DNA from: Gammaproteobacteria bacterium
Lineage (GTDB): Bacteria; Pseudomonadota; Gammaproteobacteria; UWMA-0217
Length of the DNA: 64,000 bases
Direction: 5' to 3'
Assembly: GCA_026981985.1 (NCBI GenBank)
Contig: JALSHZ010000063.1
Coordinates: 1-64,000, forward strand
The stretch's first letter is position 1, and each line of letters begins with the position of its first letter. Under the pieces are notes generated by a model. The model saw only the letters and a program-made list of their open reading frames with translations, made no database searches and was not told the DNA's origin. This document shows, piece after piece, positions 46,840 to 56,820 of the stretch. The position numbers were made by a program, and so were the translations under genes.

Positions 46840-47874
46840 GTGAAGTTTACTGCTGCTCAGCTCGCTGAACGATTACAGTTCGACCTGCAGGGTGATGGTG
46901 ACGTCATGCTGGAAGGCGTCAATGATCTGCGCAAGGCATCACCGGGTGAGCTGAGTTTTCTTGCATCGGCAAAGTATTTGCCATTCCTGAGGGATACGGC
47001 AGCTTCAGCGGTGATCATGAGGACAGCGCAGCTGGCGGATTGTCCGCCGGGTGTAACAGCGCTGATCACCAGCGACCCCTATCTCGGCTATGCACGGGCG
47101 GCGCAGTTGTTGTACCCGCCACGGCGCTATGCGCCGGGCATTCATGCTTCTGCTGTGGTTGATGCGAGCGCTAGCGTTGACGAGTCGGTACATATCGGTG
47201 CGCACTGCTATATCGGCGCCGGTGTGGCGCTGGAACACAGCGTCGTCGTGCTGCCTGGTTGTGTCATCGAGGATGGCGTGCGCATTGGTGCTGGCACAGT
47301 TTTGGAACCGAATGTTACCTTGATGTCAAATGTCGTCGTCGGCGAAGGTTGTCTGTTGCACTCGGGCGCAGTTATCGGAGGGGATGGCTTCGGTTTTGCC
47401 AATGATCAGGGTGAGTGGGTCAAGATTCCGCAGCTCGGTGGTGTGAGAATTGGCAATGATGTCGAGATCGGCGCCAATACCACGATCGATCGCGGTGCGC
47501 TCGAGGATACTGTAATATCCGATGGGGTTAAGCTCGATAACCTTATTCAGATTGCCCACAACGTCAGAATCGGGCGTGATACCGCCATTGCCGGATGTAC
47601 CGGTATCGCGGGTAGCACGGTGGTTGGTGAACGCTGTGCGATTGGGGGCGGTGTTGGTATAACGGGCCACATAGAGATCGCCGATGGGGTGATGGTGACC
47701 GGACGCAGCTTCGTCGCACAGAGTATTCCCGAAGCGGGAAGCTATTCCTCTGAGACGCCGCTGCAACCTACGGGGAAATGGCGCCGCAACTATCTGCGCT
47801 ATCGCGAGCTGGACGATATTGCGCGACGTCTGAAAAAACTGGAAGGAAAATTGCAGGAAGCCGATGACGAATAG
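46840..47874 (+). CDS. lpxD: UDP-3-O-acylglucosamine N-acyltransferase (GTG start)
   Basis: Hexapeptide repeats; VVVGEGCLLHSGAVIGGDGFGFANDQGEWVKIPQLGGVRIGNDVEIGANTTIDRGAL. Confidence 0.97.
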   Translation: MKFTAAQLAERLQFDLQGDGDVMLEGVNDLRKASPGELSFLASAKYLPFLRDTAASAVIMRTAQLADCPPGVTALITSDPYLGYARAAQLLYPPRRYAPGIHASAVVDASASVDESVHIGAHCYIGAGVALEHSVVVLPGCVIEDGVRIGAGTVLEPNVTLMSNVVVGEGCLLHSGAVIGGDGFGFANDQGEWVKIPQLGGVRIGNDVEIGANTTIDRGALEDTVISDGVKLDNLIQIAHNVRIGRDTAIAGCTGIAGSTVVGERCAIGGGVGITGHIEIADGVMVTGRSFVAQSIPEAGSYSSETPLQPTGKWRRNYLRYRELDDIARRLKKLEGKLQEADDE

Positions 47875-48337
47875 TGTCGAAGAATATACTGGAATGACGA
47901 TTGCGGAAATCATGGCTTACCTGCCACACCGATTTCCAATGCTGCTGGTTGATCGGGTTGTCGAGTTTACGCCGGGTGAGTCACTGACCGCGCTGAAGAA
48001 CGTCACTGTCAATGAGCCATTTTTTCAGGGACATTTCCCGCAAGAGCCAATCTTTCCGGGCGTACTGATCATAGAAGCGCTGGCACAGGCCTGTGGCGTA
48101 TACGACTACGCCTGCCGGGCTGCTGCTGGCGAGTCGACGGATTTCGTGTTTCTGCTGGTATCCATCGACAATGTGCGTTTCCGTCAGCAGGTGGTTCCGG
48201 GCGATCAACTGATCCTGTCGATTAATCCCCTGTCGAAAAAACGCAATATGATCAAAGTGGAGGCCATAGCCTCGGTGGATGGAAAAACCGTTGCTTCGGC
48301 TGTGCTGATGTGCGCGAAGAAGGAGACTCCGGCTTGA
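47864..48337 (+). CDS. fabZ: 3-hydroxyacyl-ACP dehydratase
   Basis: IAEIMAYLPHRFPMLLVDRVVEFTPGESLTALKNVTVNEPFFQGHFPQEPIFPGVLIIEALAQ. Confidence 0.97.
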   Translation: MTNSVEEYTGMTIAEIMAYLPHRFPMLLVDRVVEFTPGESLTALKNVTVNEPFFQGHFPQEPIFPGVLIIEALAQACGVYDYACRAAAGESTDFVFLLVSIDNVRFRQQVVPGDQLILSINPLSKKRNMIKVEAIASVDGKTVASAVLMCAKKETPA

Positions 48338-49101
48338 TCGATTCGCGTGCAATTATCGATCCGGCAGCACGGATCAGCGACGATGTGACGATTGGCCCTT
48401 ATGCGGTGATCGGGGCCGATGTCGATATCGGCCCCGGCTGCTGGATTGGCCCCCATGTTGTCATCAATGGACCCACCAGCATTGGCCGGGACAATCGCAT
48501 CTACCAATTCTGTTCGATTGGCGAAGCACCGCAGGATCTTAAATACAATGGGGAGCCGACGCGGCTGCGGATTGGTGAGCGCAATACATTCCGTGAATAC
48601 TGCACCATCAATCGGGGCACAGTCACTGGCCATGGGGAAACGGTGATCGGCAATGACAACCTGATCATGGCGTATGTCCACGTCGCGCACGACTGCATTA
48701 TCGGCAACAACACCGTATTTTCCAATGGTGCATCACTGGCCGGGCATGTGACGATTGGAGATTATGCGATCCTCGGAGGCTTCACCCTTGTGCATCAGTT
48801 TAGCGAAATTGGCGCACACGCTTTTACCGGCATGGGTACAGCGCTGAACCGTGATTTGCCACCTTACACCATTGCCTCGGGCAACTACGCCCGCGCTATC
48901 GGAATCAACAAGGAAGGACTCAAGCGTCGGGGATTTTCCGCAGATGCCATTCGGGCGCTGTCACAGGCGTTCAAACTGCTGATTCGTGGTCGTGACCGAA
49001 ACAATGCGCTGGCCGAAGTGCGTGTGCTGGTGGATGAGTTTCCCGACGTGAAGGTGTTCGTCGATTTTATCGAGAATAGCGAGCGCGGAATTGTACGCTA
49101 A
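48334..49101 (+). CDS. lpxA: Acyl-ACP--UDP-N-acetylglucosamine O-acyltransferase (TTG start overlapping fabZ stop)
   Basis: LIDSRAIIDPAARISDDVTIGPYAVIGADVDIGPGCWIGPHVVINGPTSIGRDNRIYQFCSIGEAPQDLKYNGEPTRL; TTGA overlap. Confidence 0.96.
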   Translation: MIDSRAIIDPAARISDDVTIGPYAVIGADVDIGPGCWIGPHVVINGPTSIGRDNRIYQFCSIGEAPQDLKYNGEPTRLRIGERNTFREYCTINRGTVTGHGETVIGNDNLIMAYVHVAHDCIIGNNTVFSNGASLAGHVTIGDYAILGGFTLVHQFSEIGAHAFTGMGTALNRDLPPYTIASGNYARAIGINKEGLKRRGFSADAIRALSQAFKLLIRGRDRNNALAEVRVLVDEFPDVKVFVDFIENSERGIVR

Positions 49102-49123
49102 GTGTTAGATGGCCATCGGGTTT

Positions 49124-49321
49124 GTAACTGCTCAGTTCACCACTGGAATGCACCATCTCTCCGTCACCTACAAGGATGTAGGTGACGGGTGTGTGCAGGA
49201 GGGGAAGCTTTGGGGAATGCTCATTTACCCTTGTAGACTCACATTTCCCGCCTTGATCTGGCGTATTCCAGCGGCAATCTGAGCAGTTATGGTTCTACTC
49301 GAGCGAACGCTGAATAGTTAC
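49124..49321 (+). mobile_element. MITE-like hairpin element, copy B (198 bp) with a nested ~50-bp hairpin insert; perfect 8-bp TSD
   Basis: GTAACTGCTCAG...CTGAATAGTTAC; flanks TCGGGTTT at 49116-49123 and 49322-49329. Confidence 0.93.
49161..49188. repeat. Perfect 12-bp inverted repeat nested in copy B
   Basis: CCGTCACCTACA-AGGA-TGTAGGTGACGG; absent from copies A and C. Confidence 0.9.
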
Positions 49322-49355
49322 TCGGGTTTTTCTTGGCTACCCGGATAAGTGATTC

Positions 49356-50933
49356 TCAATTACCGCTTGTTCTGTCTTGAACGTCAGAGGGATATGGCCA
49401 GATTTTTCCTTCCAGTCCTCCGAACATGAAAATAATATCGGGATAGGTCCCCCAGTCCCCGGTGAATTGGTCGAAGCCGCTCGACGTATATTGGGGCCTG
49501 GGTGGTGCACCAGGAGCTGTTCTAGAATAAATCGACGTGATATATGGATCTTGATAATAGATATTAGATTGCGCCATGAATACGTCAGAGATATTGCCAT
49601 CACCAAAGCCCCCGGTATTCGTCGTGTTGATGATATTGTCTGGCACATGATCCTTCCCGCTTCCATATTTTACGATGGTTCCGTCAACTTGCCCTGCTAG
49701 ATGCCTTATCACCGCGCGGATACTTTTGGGTGGTTGATCACCTATCGATTCAGTTCCTGCCATACCTTCAGACGTTGAATAGTCGTAAAGTGATCTGTCA
49801 CCCATCCGAGCGAGTGCATCGGCTAATGTACACATAGAGCCGAGATATGCCATCGGGTATGAGAAAGCGTTTGTTGCCCCTGGGCTTGTGCGAATAATAT
49901 CCACATACGTGCCGTCCGGCCAAACTGAATAGCGCAGCGACTCTCTGAAAAATCTTGCTCCTTTGTCGGTTAGGATGGGGTCGTTAGTAAGAATCCCAAT
50001 AATGCCAACAGCGGAAGCTACAACGGATGTGCGATTATTCCATGTGTCATGTATCTGAAAATGTCTAGGACCTCCTGAGTACAAGAATTCTGGGACGCTA
50101 ATCTGTCCCGGGCAGTACTTTCCATCACAGAGATATTTGTCGTTGTATCGGTCAGAGAAGGACTGTTCGATAAACCACTCGATGTGTTTGACGATATAGT
50201 TTCCAGCTGTATTCAACCACGCCTCAAAACGTGTTCGGTCGGTTGCTGCCATATCGTTTTTGATCCACGAATAGGTGATTGCAATACGTCTTAGCCAAGC
50301 AGCTAGAAATTGCTTAGATCCCTGTTCTCGGATGGATTTGGTGCACCATCTGGAGCCGTCAGAAAAATCTATCCCAGCGGTTCTGGTATGAGCGAGTAAA
50401 TATGCTTTCACTTTGTTGAGATATTGTTTGGCATCGCCGTTTTCAGCATAGTCTAATACACGAAATACGAAGCCTGCGCTGTTGGCCCACATGCCCTGTG
50501 GGCCGTTTAGGTCTGGGTGGTTATCTGATGTTGTATCCCAGCATGAGCGCTTGGTTTGTCCTTCCCAAGGAAAAGTGTCTTTGGAGCCGTCCAGGAACAG
50601 TTGTGCATTGGCGAAGATCCTGGTGTCCCAGTGCTCTTTGTAAGCCCCATTCAAGCGTCGGTTGTTCCATACAGCCAGTTCGTCGTCGGTGTAGAATAAT
50701 CCTGGTGGAACTTGACTAGACTGATGATATGGGTCGGGAACGGCCGATGATGCGCCATCAGAGGTTGATGTAGAAGATACTGGTAACGGTGACAATGCTA
50801 ACGGATCTGTACTAAGCGTATCCGGTGTGTTGCTGTCGGTGGTGCTTGGCAAGAGTCCCGGTCCAGGGTCGCAAGCAATGAGCATAGAGACAATGGAGAA
50901 TAACAGAATAATTTGTTTGTATGCTTTCGTCAT
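49356..50933 (-). CDS. Lipoprotein with alginate-lyase-like/heparinase-type alpha-toroid domain (putative polysaccharide lyase)
   Basis: MTKAYKQIILLFSIVSMLIAC lipobox; then GLFYTDDELAVWNNRRLNGAYKEHWDTRIFANAQLFLDG..; GMWANSAGFVFRVLDYAENGDAKQYLNKVKAYLLAH; pattern resembles alginate_lyase-fold proteins. Confidence 0.6.
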   Translation of the reverse strand: MTKAYKQIILLFSIVSMLIACDPGPGLLPSTTDSNTPDTLSTDPLALSPLPVSSTSTSDGASSAVPDPYHQSSQVPPGLFYTDDELAVWNNRRLNGAYKEHWDTRIFANAQLFLDGSKDTFPWEGQTKRSCWDTTSDNHPDLNGPQGMWANSAGFVFRVLDYAENGDAKQYLNKVKAYLLAHTRTAGIDFSDGSRWCTKSIREQGSKQFLAAWLRRIAITYSWIKNDMAATDRTRFEAWLNTAGNYIVKHIEWFIEQSFSDRYNDKYLCDGKYCPGQISVPEFLYSGGPRHFQIHDTWNNRTSVVASAVGIIGILTNDPILTDKGARFFRESLRYSVWPDGTYVDIIRTSPGATNAFSYPMAYLGSMCTLADALARMGDRSLYDYSTSEGMAGTESIGDQPPKSIRAVIRHLAGQVDGTIVKYGSGKDHVPDNIINTTNTGGFGDGNISDVFMAQSNIYYQDPYITSIYSRTAPGAPPRPQYTSSGFDQFTGDWGTYPDIIFMFGGLEGKIWPYPSDVQDRTSGN

Positions 50934-51232
50934 ATGCCTCACAGTTTTGCGCGAGTTGAAATTGATGCAAGAAATTGCAGAGCGCGGGGTATTAGGCCGA
51001 TCCATGCAGCGTACTGGCGAAAGTCGGGCGATGGAGCCAGTATAGCTATTCGAAGCTCTGAATCGTTGATAACAATGGTTGTCGGTGTTGGCGAGAGCCG
51101 CTGCCCGTACTGTTTATTTGTTTCACTGTAGTTTTCTCCCTGTTTCTGGTGCGCCTGCCCAAGCACAATTATTGTTGTTTGTGGCGGTGGTCAGCGGCTG
51201 ACTACCTTTGCTCGAGCAGCTTACATGAGGAA

Positions 51233-51309
51233 TGGCGTCCCCGGCAGGAATCGAACCTGCAACCTACGCCTTAGGAGGGCGTCGCGCTATCCAGTTGTGC
51301 CACGGGGAC
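51233..51309 (-). tRNA. tRNA-Arg(CCT)
   Basis: Reverse complement GTCCCCGTGGCACAACTGGATAGCGCGACGCCCTCCTAAGGCGTAGGTTGCAGGTTCGATTCCTGCCGGGGACGCCA; anticodon loop CTCCTAA. Confidence 0.97.
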
Positions 51310-51431
51310 CAAGTGGGCGTATTGTAGCAGTTCGGTGATTCCAGATAAAACCGGTCGGATTTGCTGCTGGTTACACTGATAAGCAGCGCGTCCTGGTTTT
51401 GGCGGTATGCGTCTTGCTTGTTTGCCATGCA

Positions 51432-51989
51432 CTACAGGTCGTGAACCGTGCGCAAGTGATCAAGTAACCCACCAGCGGCTTTCTCAACCAGATCAAGTAC
51501 GCGTTCGAATTCGTTTGCTCCGCCAGAGTAGGGATCGGGGACTTCTCTTCCCTTGCGGCCTGCTGGGTCGAAATCAAGAAAAAGTCGGAGTTTGCTCCAG
51601 CAGGATTTTGGCACGACACTGCGGACGTCGAGCATATTGGTTTCGTCCATGACCAGAATATAGTCGAAGCGCTCACAATCAATGGCTTCGACTAACCGTG
51701 CCCTGTACTCACTTAGATCATAGCCGCGTTCTTTGGCAGCGGTCTGTGCGCGCGAATCAGGTGGTCTTCCAACATGGTAGGAGATTGTACCCGCTGAATC
51801 GATACCAATTTTGTCTTCTAGCCCGGCTTCCTTGACCAAGCGTGAAAACACGCCTTGTGCGGTAGGTGATCGGCAAATGTTACCCATGCAGACAAACAGC
51901 ACCGAAACTGTCTTCCCTTCAACCAGCGTCGCGGGATCGATGGGTGTGTCTGGATTCTTCTTCGGTTTGGAGCGCCTGAACAGTCCCAT
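51432..51989 (-). CDS. Low molecular weight protein-tyrosine-phosphatase
   Basis: VSVLFVCMGNICRSPTAQGVFSRLVKEAGLEDKIGIDSAGTISYHVGRPPDSRAQTAAKERGYDL..VPDPYSGGANEFERVLDLV. Confidence 0.96.
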   Translation of the reverse strand: MGLFRRSKPKKNPDTPIDPATLVEGKTVSVLFVCMGNICRSPTAQGVFSRLVKEAGLEDKIGIDSAGTISYHVGRPPDSRAQTAAKERGYDLSEYRARLVEAIDCERFDYILVMDETNMLDVRSVVPKSCWSKLRLFLDFDPAGRKGREVPDPYSGGANEFERVLDLVEKAAGGLLDHLRTVHDL

Positions 51990-52173
51990 TGTATTGCATA
52001 CCTGCAGCGAGAGAAGGCGGTTATTCTGAGCCTTCGGCGTATGGCTATCAAGCATGTATGGTTGATCGGTGTAGCGATTCGTTTATGAGCTGTGACAGTG
52101 GTCGCAAGTCAGGGCCAGTCAGACTGCAACATCTCTCCAATACAGGTCTGCAAGCAGCCAATGAGGGGGGTGA

Positions 52174-52947
52174 TCAATCGCTGGATATCGGTCTTTCCAT
52201 CATTGTCGCAGCATTGATCCACAGGCTGATAATCGATGCGCCCGGCGTGGTCGATAAAAGTTGCCGTTCGGCGTTGATGCGCTTCAGTTTAAGTGCCAAC
52301 CGGTAGGCCTGTTTAGCCGCCATATCCGCGACAGAGTGGACGCCGCTGGCTTGGAGCAGATTGGCGACGGGGCTGCTGATGCCTGGAATGCGTAGTAAGT
52401 CGGCAATTTCGCCGAGGCGGATCAATTCGGCTTCTTGCAAGCCGGTCTGTGCGAGCAGTGACGCTTTGCCATCGCTGCTTGCGATATGGCTGAGCAGCTG
52501 AGCCGTTGTTTCGATACCGAGTCTTTGAAACATCGCGAGCTGTTCGTTGCTGAGATCTCCCAGGTCTGCGAGTGGATGGCTGCCAGCCCGTGAATCGATG
52601 CTATCGATACGCGATTGCAGCTGCTGGTTGGTTTGTTCCAATATTTGCAGGCGCCGTAAAATGGCATCGAGATCACTCTCAGGATGTGTTGTGATAACGC
52701 CTTCACTGTTATCCATCAAGCGTGCATTGAGGTCGTGGTTGGCCGATTCGAGCTGCTCTGCCCGAACGAACAGCTCGTCCCGTTCTCTTTCAATACGGCG
52801 TAAATGCTCATGGCAGCTATCCAGCTCCATTTGCAGTGAACGATGGCGGTTGCCAAGCACCAGTGTTCGCAACTGCCAGCCAATCAGCAGTCCAATCAGT
52901 GCCGCCAGGACGAGGCAAAGCAGCATTTTCGTCACCAGATAGATCAT
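52174..52947 (-). CDS. Membrane-anchored coiled-coil protein with DUF4332-like helix-hairpin-helix region
   Basis: N-term TM MIYLVTKMLLCLVLAALIGLLIGWQL, coiled coil, LSNEQLAMFQRLGIETTAQLLSHIASSDGKASLLAQTGLQEAELIRLGEIADLLRIPGISSPVANLLQASGVHSVADMA. Confidence 0.75.
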   Translation of the reverse strand: MIYLVTKMLLCLVLAALIGLLIGWQLRTLVLGNRHRSLQMELDSCHEHLRRIERERDELFVRAEQLESANHDLNARLMDNSEGVITTHPESDLDAILRRLQILEQTNQQLQSRIDSIDSRAGSHPLADLGDLSNEQLAMFQRLGIETTAQLLSHIASSDGKASLLAQTGLQEAELIRLGEIADLLRIPGISSPVANLLQASGVHSVADMAAKQAYRLALKLKRINAERQLLSTTPGASIISLWINAATMMERPISSD

Positions 52948-53726
52948 GGCTCTTTTCCTTGGAGGTCGTTCCGGGGTACCGATTGGAACTCGAATGTGAT
53001 TCTGCGATTGGCTTCGCGACCAGCTGCAGTAGTGTTGTCGGCAATTGGTTCGCTTTCCCCTTTACCAAGCGCTTGCAGGCGTCGGGGCGGTATACCGAGC
53101 TTGGTGAGTTGCTTGGCGACAGCCGTGGCACGTGCCTGGCTGAGCGCGAGATTGTCCTTGGCGCGGCCAATGCTGTCGGTGTGACCGACAATGTGTAGTA
53201 TTTGCTGTGGGCATTGCTGTAATAAATCGGCTATCTGGTGCAATAGTGACAGCGAACCAGGAGCGAGTTCATCGCTGCCAAGTGAGAAATGCAACTTGCG
53301 GTCACCGGTGATTGCCTCCAGTTCGCTTTGGCATTGCTCATGCAGTGCTGATGTTTGGGCTGTGGCAGCCTCATCGGTGGTTGCGGTGGCTTCTTCCGGC
53401 GAGGCTGTTGCGTCGGACCGGGCGTCAGTTGGCGGGGCGCTCGGCTTATGTAGTTGCAGTTCGTCGTGAATCTGTCGGATGCCCCAGACGTTGGCGATAG
53501 ATTCGACTGCCAGTATGCGCTGATCGTCGCTCGTGATGGTGCCACGTAGGGTGATGTCTTGACCATCGACGCTGATATTTAGCTGATCCAGCCCGGCATA
53601 ACCCAGCGCTGCGGCGCTGCGATGGTTCAGATCAGCCTCGATATCCGCCGATTCGATGGTGATGCAGTACCACGACAGGATGCCGAGCAACAGTAGTTCG
53701 AGAAGAATCAGCAAAGGTTGTGACAT
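52944..53726 (-). CDS. BON-domain + OmpA-like peptidoglycan-binding protein
   Basis: N-term TM; BON-like GYAGLDQLNISVDGQDITLRGTITSDDQRILAVESIANVWGIRQIHDEL; OmpA LHIVGHTDSIGRAKDNLALSQARATAVAKQLTKLGIPPRRLQALGKGESEPIADNTTAAGREANRRITFEF. Confidence 0.88.
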   Translation of the reverse strand: MSQPLLILLELLLLGILSWYCITIESADIEADLNHRSAAALGYAGLDQLNISVDGQDITLRGTITSDDQRILAVESIANVWGIRQIHDELQLHKPSAPPTDARSDATASPEEATATTDEAATAQTSALHEQCQSELEAITGDRKLHFSLGSDELAPGSLSLLHQIADLLQQCPQQILHIVGHTDSIGRAKDNLALSQARATAVAKQLTKLGIPPRRLQALGKGESEPIADNTTAAGREANRRITFEFQSVPRNDLQGKEP

Positions 53727-53934
53727 GGAATAGCGGTGCCGTGGGATCGGGGTTGCTGCTATAGACAGGTGGATGAGCCCAATGGTTCCCGTCACAGAGG
53801 CCATTGCCTTGCCGCCTCTGGAGTAGCCAAGAGAAGCAGTTACTCCACACACTATATAGGGTGGTTGCCACTTACGCCGATCGCAAAAAGTAGTATAATC
53901 GCGCTCCAATTCTGGTCATGCCCTGGAGGCGCGA

Positions 53935-55191
53935 ATGTTCTCAGCAGATATGAAGATAGCCGGCTACGATGATGAGCTGTGGAGTGCAATGGACAACGAA
54001 GCCCGTCGTCAGGAAGAGCACATCGAGCTGATCGCGTCGGAAAACTACACCAGCCCCCGCGTCATGGAAGCGCAGGGTTCGGTGCTGACGAACAAGTACG
54101 CTGAGGGCTATCCCGGCAAGCGTTACTATGGCGGTTGCGAGTATGTGGATATCGCCGAGCAGTTGGCGATCGATCGCGTAAAGGCCTTGTTTGGTGCCGA
54201 CTATGCCAATGTCCAGCCGCATTCGGGTTCGCAGGCAAATGCTGCTGTCTATCTGGCATTGCTATCGCCGGGCGACACCATTTTAGGCATGAGTCTTGCG
54301 CATGGTGGCCATCTGACCCATGGCGCCAAGGTGAATTTTTCCGGAAAGATCTTCAACGCGATCCAGTATGGTCTTGATACTGATACTGGTGAGATCGACT
54401 ATGCCGAGGTTGAGCGGCTCGCAAAGGAGCACCAGCCGAAAATGATCGTAGCCGGGTTTTCCGCCTATTCCCGTGTCGTCGACTGGCAGCGTTTTCGTGA
54501 CATTGCGGACGAAGTGGGCGCCTGGCTGTTTGTCGATATGGCGCATGTGGCCGGTCTGATTGCGGCTGGTGTCTATCCAAGCCCAGTGGGCATCGCCGAT
54601 GTGACGACCTCGACGACGCACAAGACGCTGCGCGGTCCTCGCGGTGGCATTATTTTGGCAAAGTCCAACCCCGATATTGAAAAGAAGCTCAACTCGCTAG
54701 TGTTTCCTGGTACTCAGGGCGGGCCATTGATGCACGTCATTGCCGCCAAGGCCGTGGCGTTCAAGGAGGCGCTTGAGCCTGACTTCAAAGACTACCAGGC
54801 GCAGGTGGTTCGCAATGCCAGGGCCATGGCCGAAACCATGATGTCACGGGGATATAACATTGTTTCCGGGGGTACCGACAACCATCTCTTTCTGGTCGAT
54901 CTGATCGATAAGCCGATGAACGGCAAGGAAGCGGACGCTGCGCTGGGCAGCGCAAACATTACCGTGAACAAGAATTCAGTGCCGAATGATCCTGAATCAC
55001 CGTTTGTTACCAGTGGTATCCGTATCGGCTCACCAGCAATCACTACACGCGGTTTCAATGAAGATGACTCGCGCCAGTTGGCGGGTTGGATCTGTGATGT
55101 ACTCGATAACATCGGTGACGAAAAAGTGATTGCCGAAGTGAAGCAGAAGGTACTCGCGATCTGCGCCAGATTGCCGGTTTACCGGAAGTAG
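53935..55191 (+). CDS. glyA: Serine hydroxymethyltransferase
   Basis: [64 protein letters not shown]. Confidence 0.98.
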   Translation: MFSADMKIAGYDDELWSAMDNEARRQEEHIELIASENYTSPRVMEAQGSVLTNKYAEGYPGKRYYGGCEYVDIAEQLAIDRVKALFGADYANVQPHSGSQANAAVYLALLSPGDTILGMSLAHGGHLTHGAKVNFSGKIFNAIQYGLDTDTGEIDYAEVERLAKEHQPKMIVAGFSAYSRVVDWQRFRDIADEVGAWLFVDMAHVAGLIAAGVYPSPVGIADVTTSTTHKTLRGPRGGIILAKSNPDIEKKLNSLVFPGTQGGPLMHVIAAKAVAFKEALEPDFKDYQAQVVRNARAMAETMMSRGYNIVSGGTDNHLFLVDLIDKPMNGKEADAALGSANITVNKNSVPNDPESPFVTSGIRIGSPAITTRGFNEDDSRQLAGWICDVLDNIGDEKVIAEVKQKVLAICARLPVYRK

Positions 55192-55201
55192 CGTTTCCGT
55201 C

Positions 55202-55699
55202 ATGCGCTGCCCATTCTGCAATGCGACAGAGACCAAAGTCATTGACTCGCGTCTGGCGAACGAGGGTTCCCAGGTACGGCGACGGCGCGAGTGTCTGGAA
55301 TGTTCAGAACGCTTCACGACCTATGAAACCGCCGAACTGAAGTTGCCACGCGTGGTCAAGCGCGATGGTCGCCGCGAGGCCTTCGACGAGCATAAGCTCC
55401 GCAGCGGCATCGAGCGATCGCTGGAAAAGCGACCGGTACGAACCGAAGACATCGATGCCGCTGTCTCACGCATCAAGCACAAGCTCCTCAGCAGTGAGCG
55501 TGAGGTGTCGTCTTCGCGGCTTGGCGAATGGGTCATGGAGGAGTTGCGCAACCTCGATCAGATTGCCTATATCCGCTTTGCCTCGGTCTACCTGAGCTTC
55601 GACGATATGGACGCGTTCCGCGAAACCATCGAACGCCTGGAGCGAGATCTGTCTCCTGAGGCGCGCAAACATCAGATTTCCTTTCTGGATACCGAATAG
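55202..55699 (+). CDS. nrdR: Transcriptional repressor NrdR
   Basis: [42 protein letters not shown] zinc ribbon + ATP-cone. Confidence 0.98.
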   Translation: MRCPFCNATETKVIDSRLANEGSQVRRRRECLECSERFTTYETAELKLPRVVKRDGRREAFDEHKLRSGIERSLEKRPVRTEDIDAAVSRIKHKLLSSEREVSSSRLGEWVMEELRNLDQIAYIRFASVYLSFDDMDAFRETIERLERDLSPEARKHQISFLDTE

Positions 55700-55701
55700 C
55701 A

Positions 55702-56817
55702 GTGCCTTTCTCCGCTATTGACCACGCGATGATGGCACGGGCGCTACGTCTTGCGCGGCGCGGATGCTACACAACCCAACCCAATCCGCGTGTGGGCTGC
55801 GTGCTGACGCGCGATGGCGACATTGTCGGTGAAGGGTTCCACGAATACGCAGGCGGACCGCATGCCGAGATCAATGCATTGGCGCAGGCCGGGGATTGGG
55901 CACGTGGTGCCACCGCTTATGTCACGCTGGAGCCGTGCAGCCATACCGGCAAGACCGAACCCTGTTCACAGGCATTGATTGAAGCAAAAGTGCAGCGCGT
56001 CATTGCCGCGATGGAAGACCCCAATCCCCTGGTCTCCGGTCGGGGTTTGCAACAGCTACGAGAGTCTGGCATTGACGCAAGCTCAGGTTTGATGGCCGAT
56101 GAGGCAGCAGCACTGAATCCGGGCTTTATCAAACGCATGCGTGAGGGCATGCCGTGGGTGAGACTGAAAATGGCCGCCAGTCTCGATGGCCGTACCGCCA
56201 TGGCATCGGGTGAGAGCAAGTGGATTACTGGCACGGCTGCGCGACAAGATGTGCAGCGCCTGCGGGCTCGCAGTGATGCTATTCTCACTGGAGTCGGCAC
56301 GGTGCTCGCCGATGATCCATCGATGAATGTCAGGCTCGGCAAAGACGAGCTTGGCATTCAACGCGCCCCACATCAGCCACTGCGCGTGGTGCTCGATACC
56401 GATTTGCAAACGCCGCCAGCGGCGCGGATCTTCGGTGAAGATGGTCGTCTGATCATCCTCCACGACAGTGATGAGCGCGATCGACAGCAGGCGCTCGAAG
56501 ACAAGGGGGCGGAACTCGTTCAGATGCCACGCGTCGATGGTCGACTCGATCTGCATCGGGTGTTGCAGTGGTTGGCCAAACGGGAAGTGAACGAATGCCA
56601 TGTCGAGGCTGGCTCCGTACTCGCGGGTGCATTGTTACGCGCGGCGCTGGTGGATGAACTGATCATCTATATGGCACCGCATCTGATGGGTGATGCGGCA
56701 CGCGGGATTGCTGCAATCCCGGGCCTGCTGACGATGTCCGATCGTATTGCGGTCGAGATCGACGATATCGTGGCGGTGGGTAAGGACTGGCGCATCACGG
56801 CGAAGGTGGCGAGGTAG
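55702..56817 (+). CDS. ribD: Bifunctional riboflavin deaminase/reductase (GTG start)
   Basis: TQPNPRVGCVLTRDGDIVGEGFHEYAGGPHAEINALAQAGDWARGATAYVTLEPCSHTGKTEPC. Confidence 0.97.
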   Translation: MPFSAIDHAMMARALRLARRGCYTTQPNPRVGCVLTRDGDIVGEGFHEYAGGPHAEINALAQAGDWARGATAYVTLEPCSHTGKTEPCSQALIEAKVQRVIAAMEDPNPLVSGRGLQQLRESGIDASSGLMADEAAALNPGFIKRMREGMPWVRLKMAASLDGRTAMASGESKWITGTAARQDVQRLRARSDAILTGVGTVLADDPSMNVRLGKDELGIQRAPHQPLRVVLDTDLQTPPAARIFGEDGRLIILHDSDERDRQQALEDKGAELVQMPRVDGRLDLHRVLQWLAKREVNECHVEAGSVLAGALLRAALVDELIIYMAPHLMGDAARGIAAIPGLLTMSDRIAVEIDDIVAVGKDWRITAKVAR

Positions 56818-56820
56818 TCG

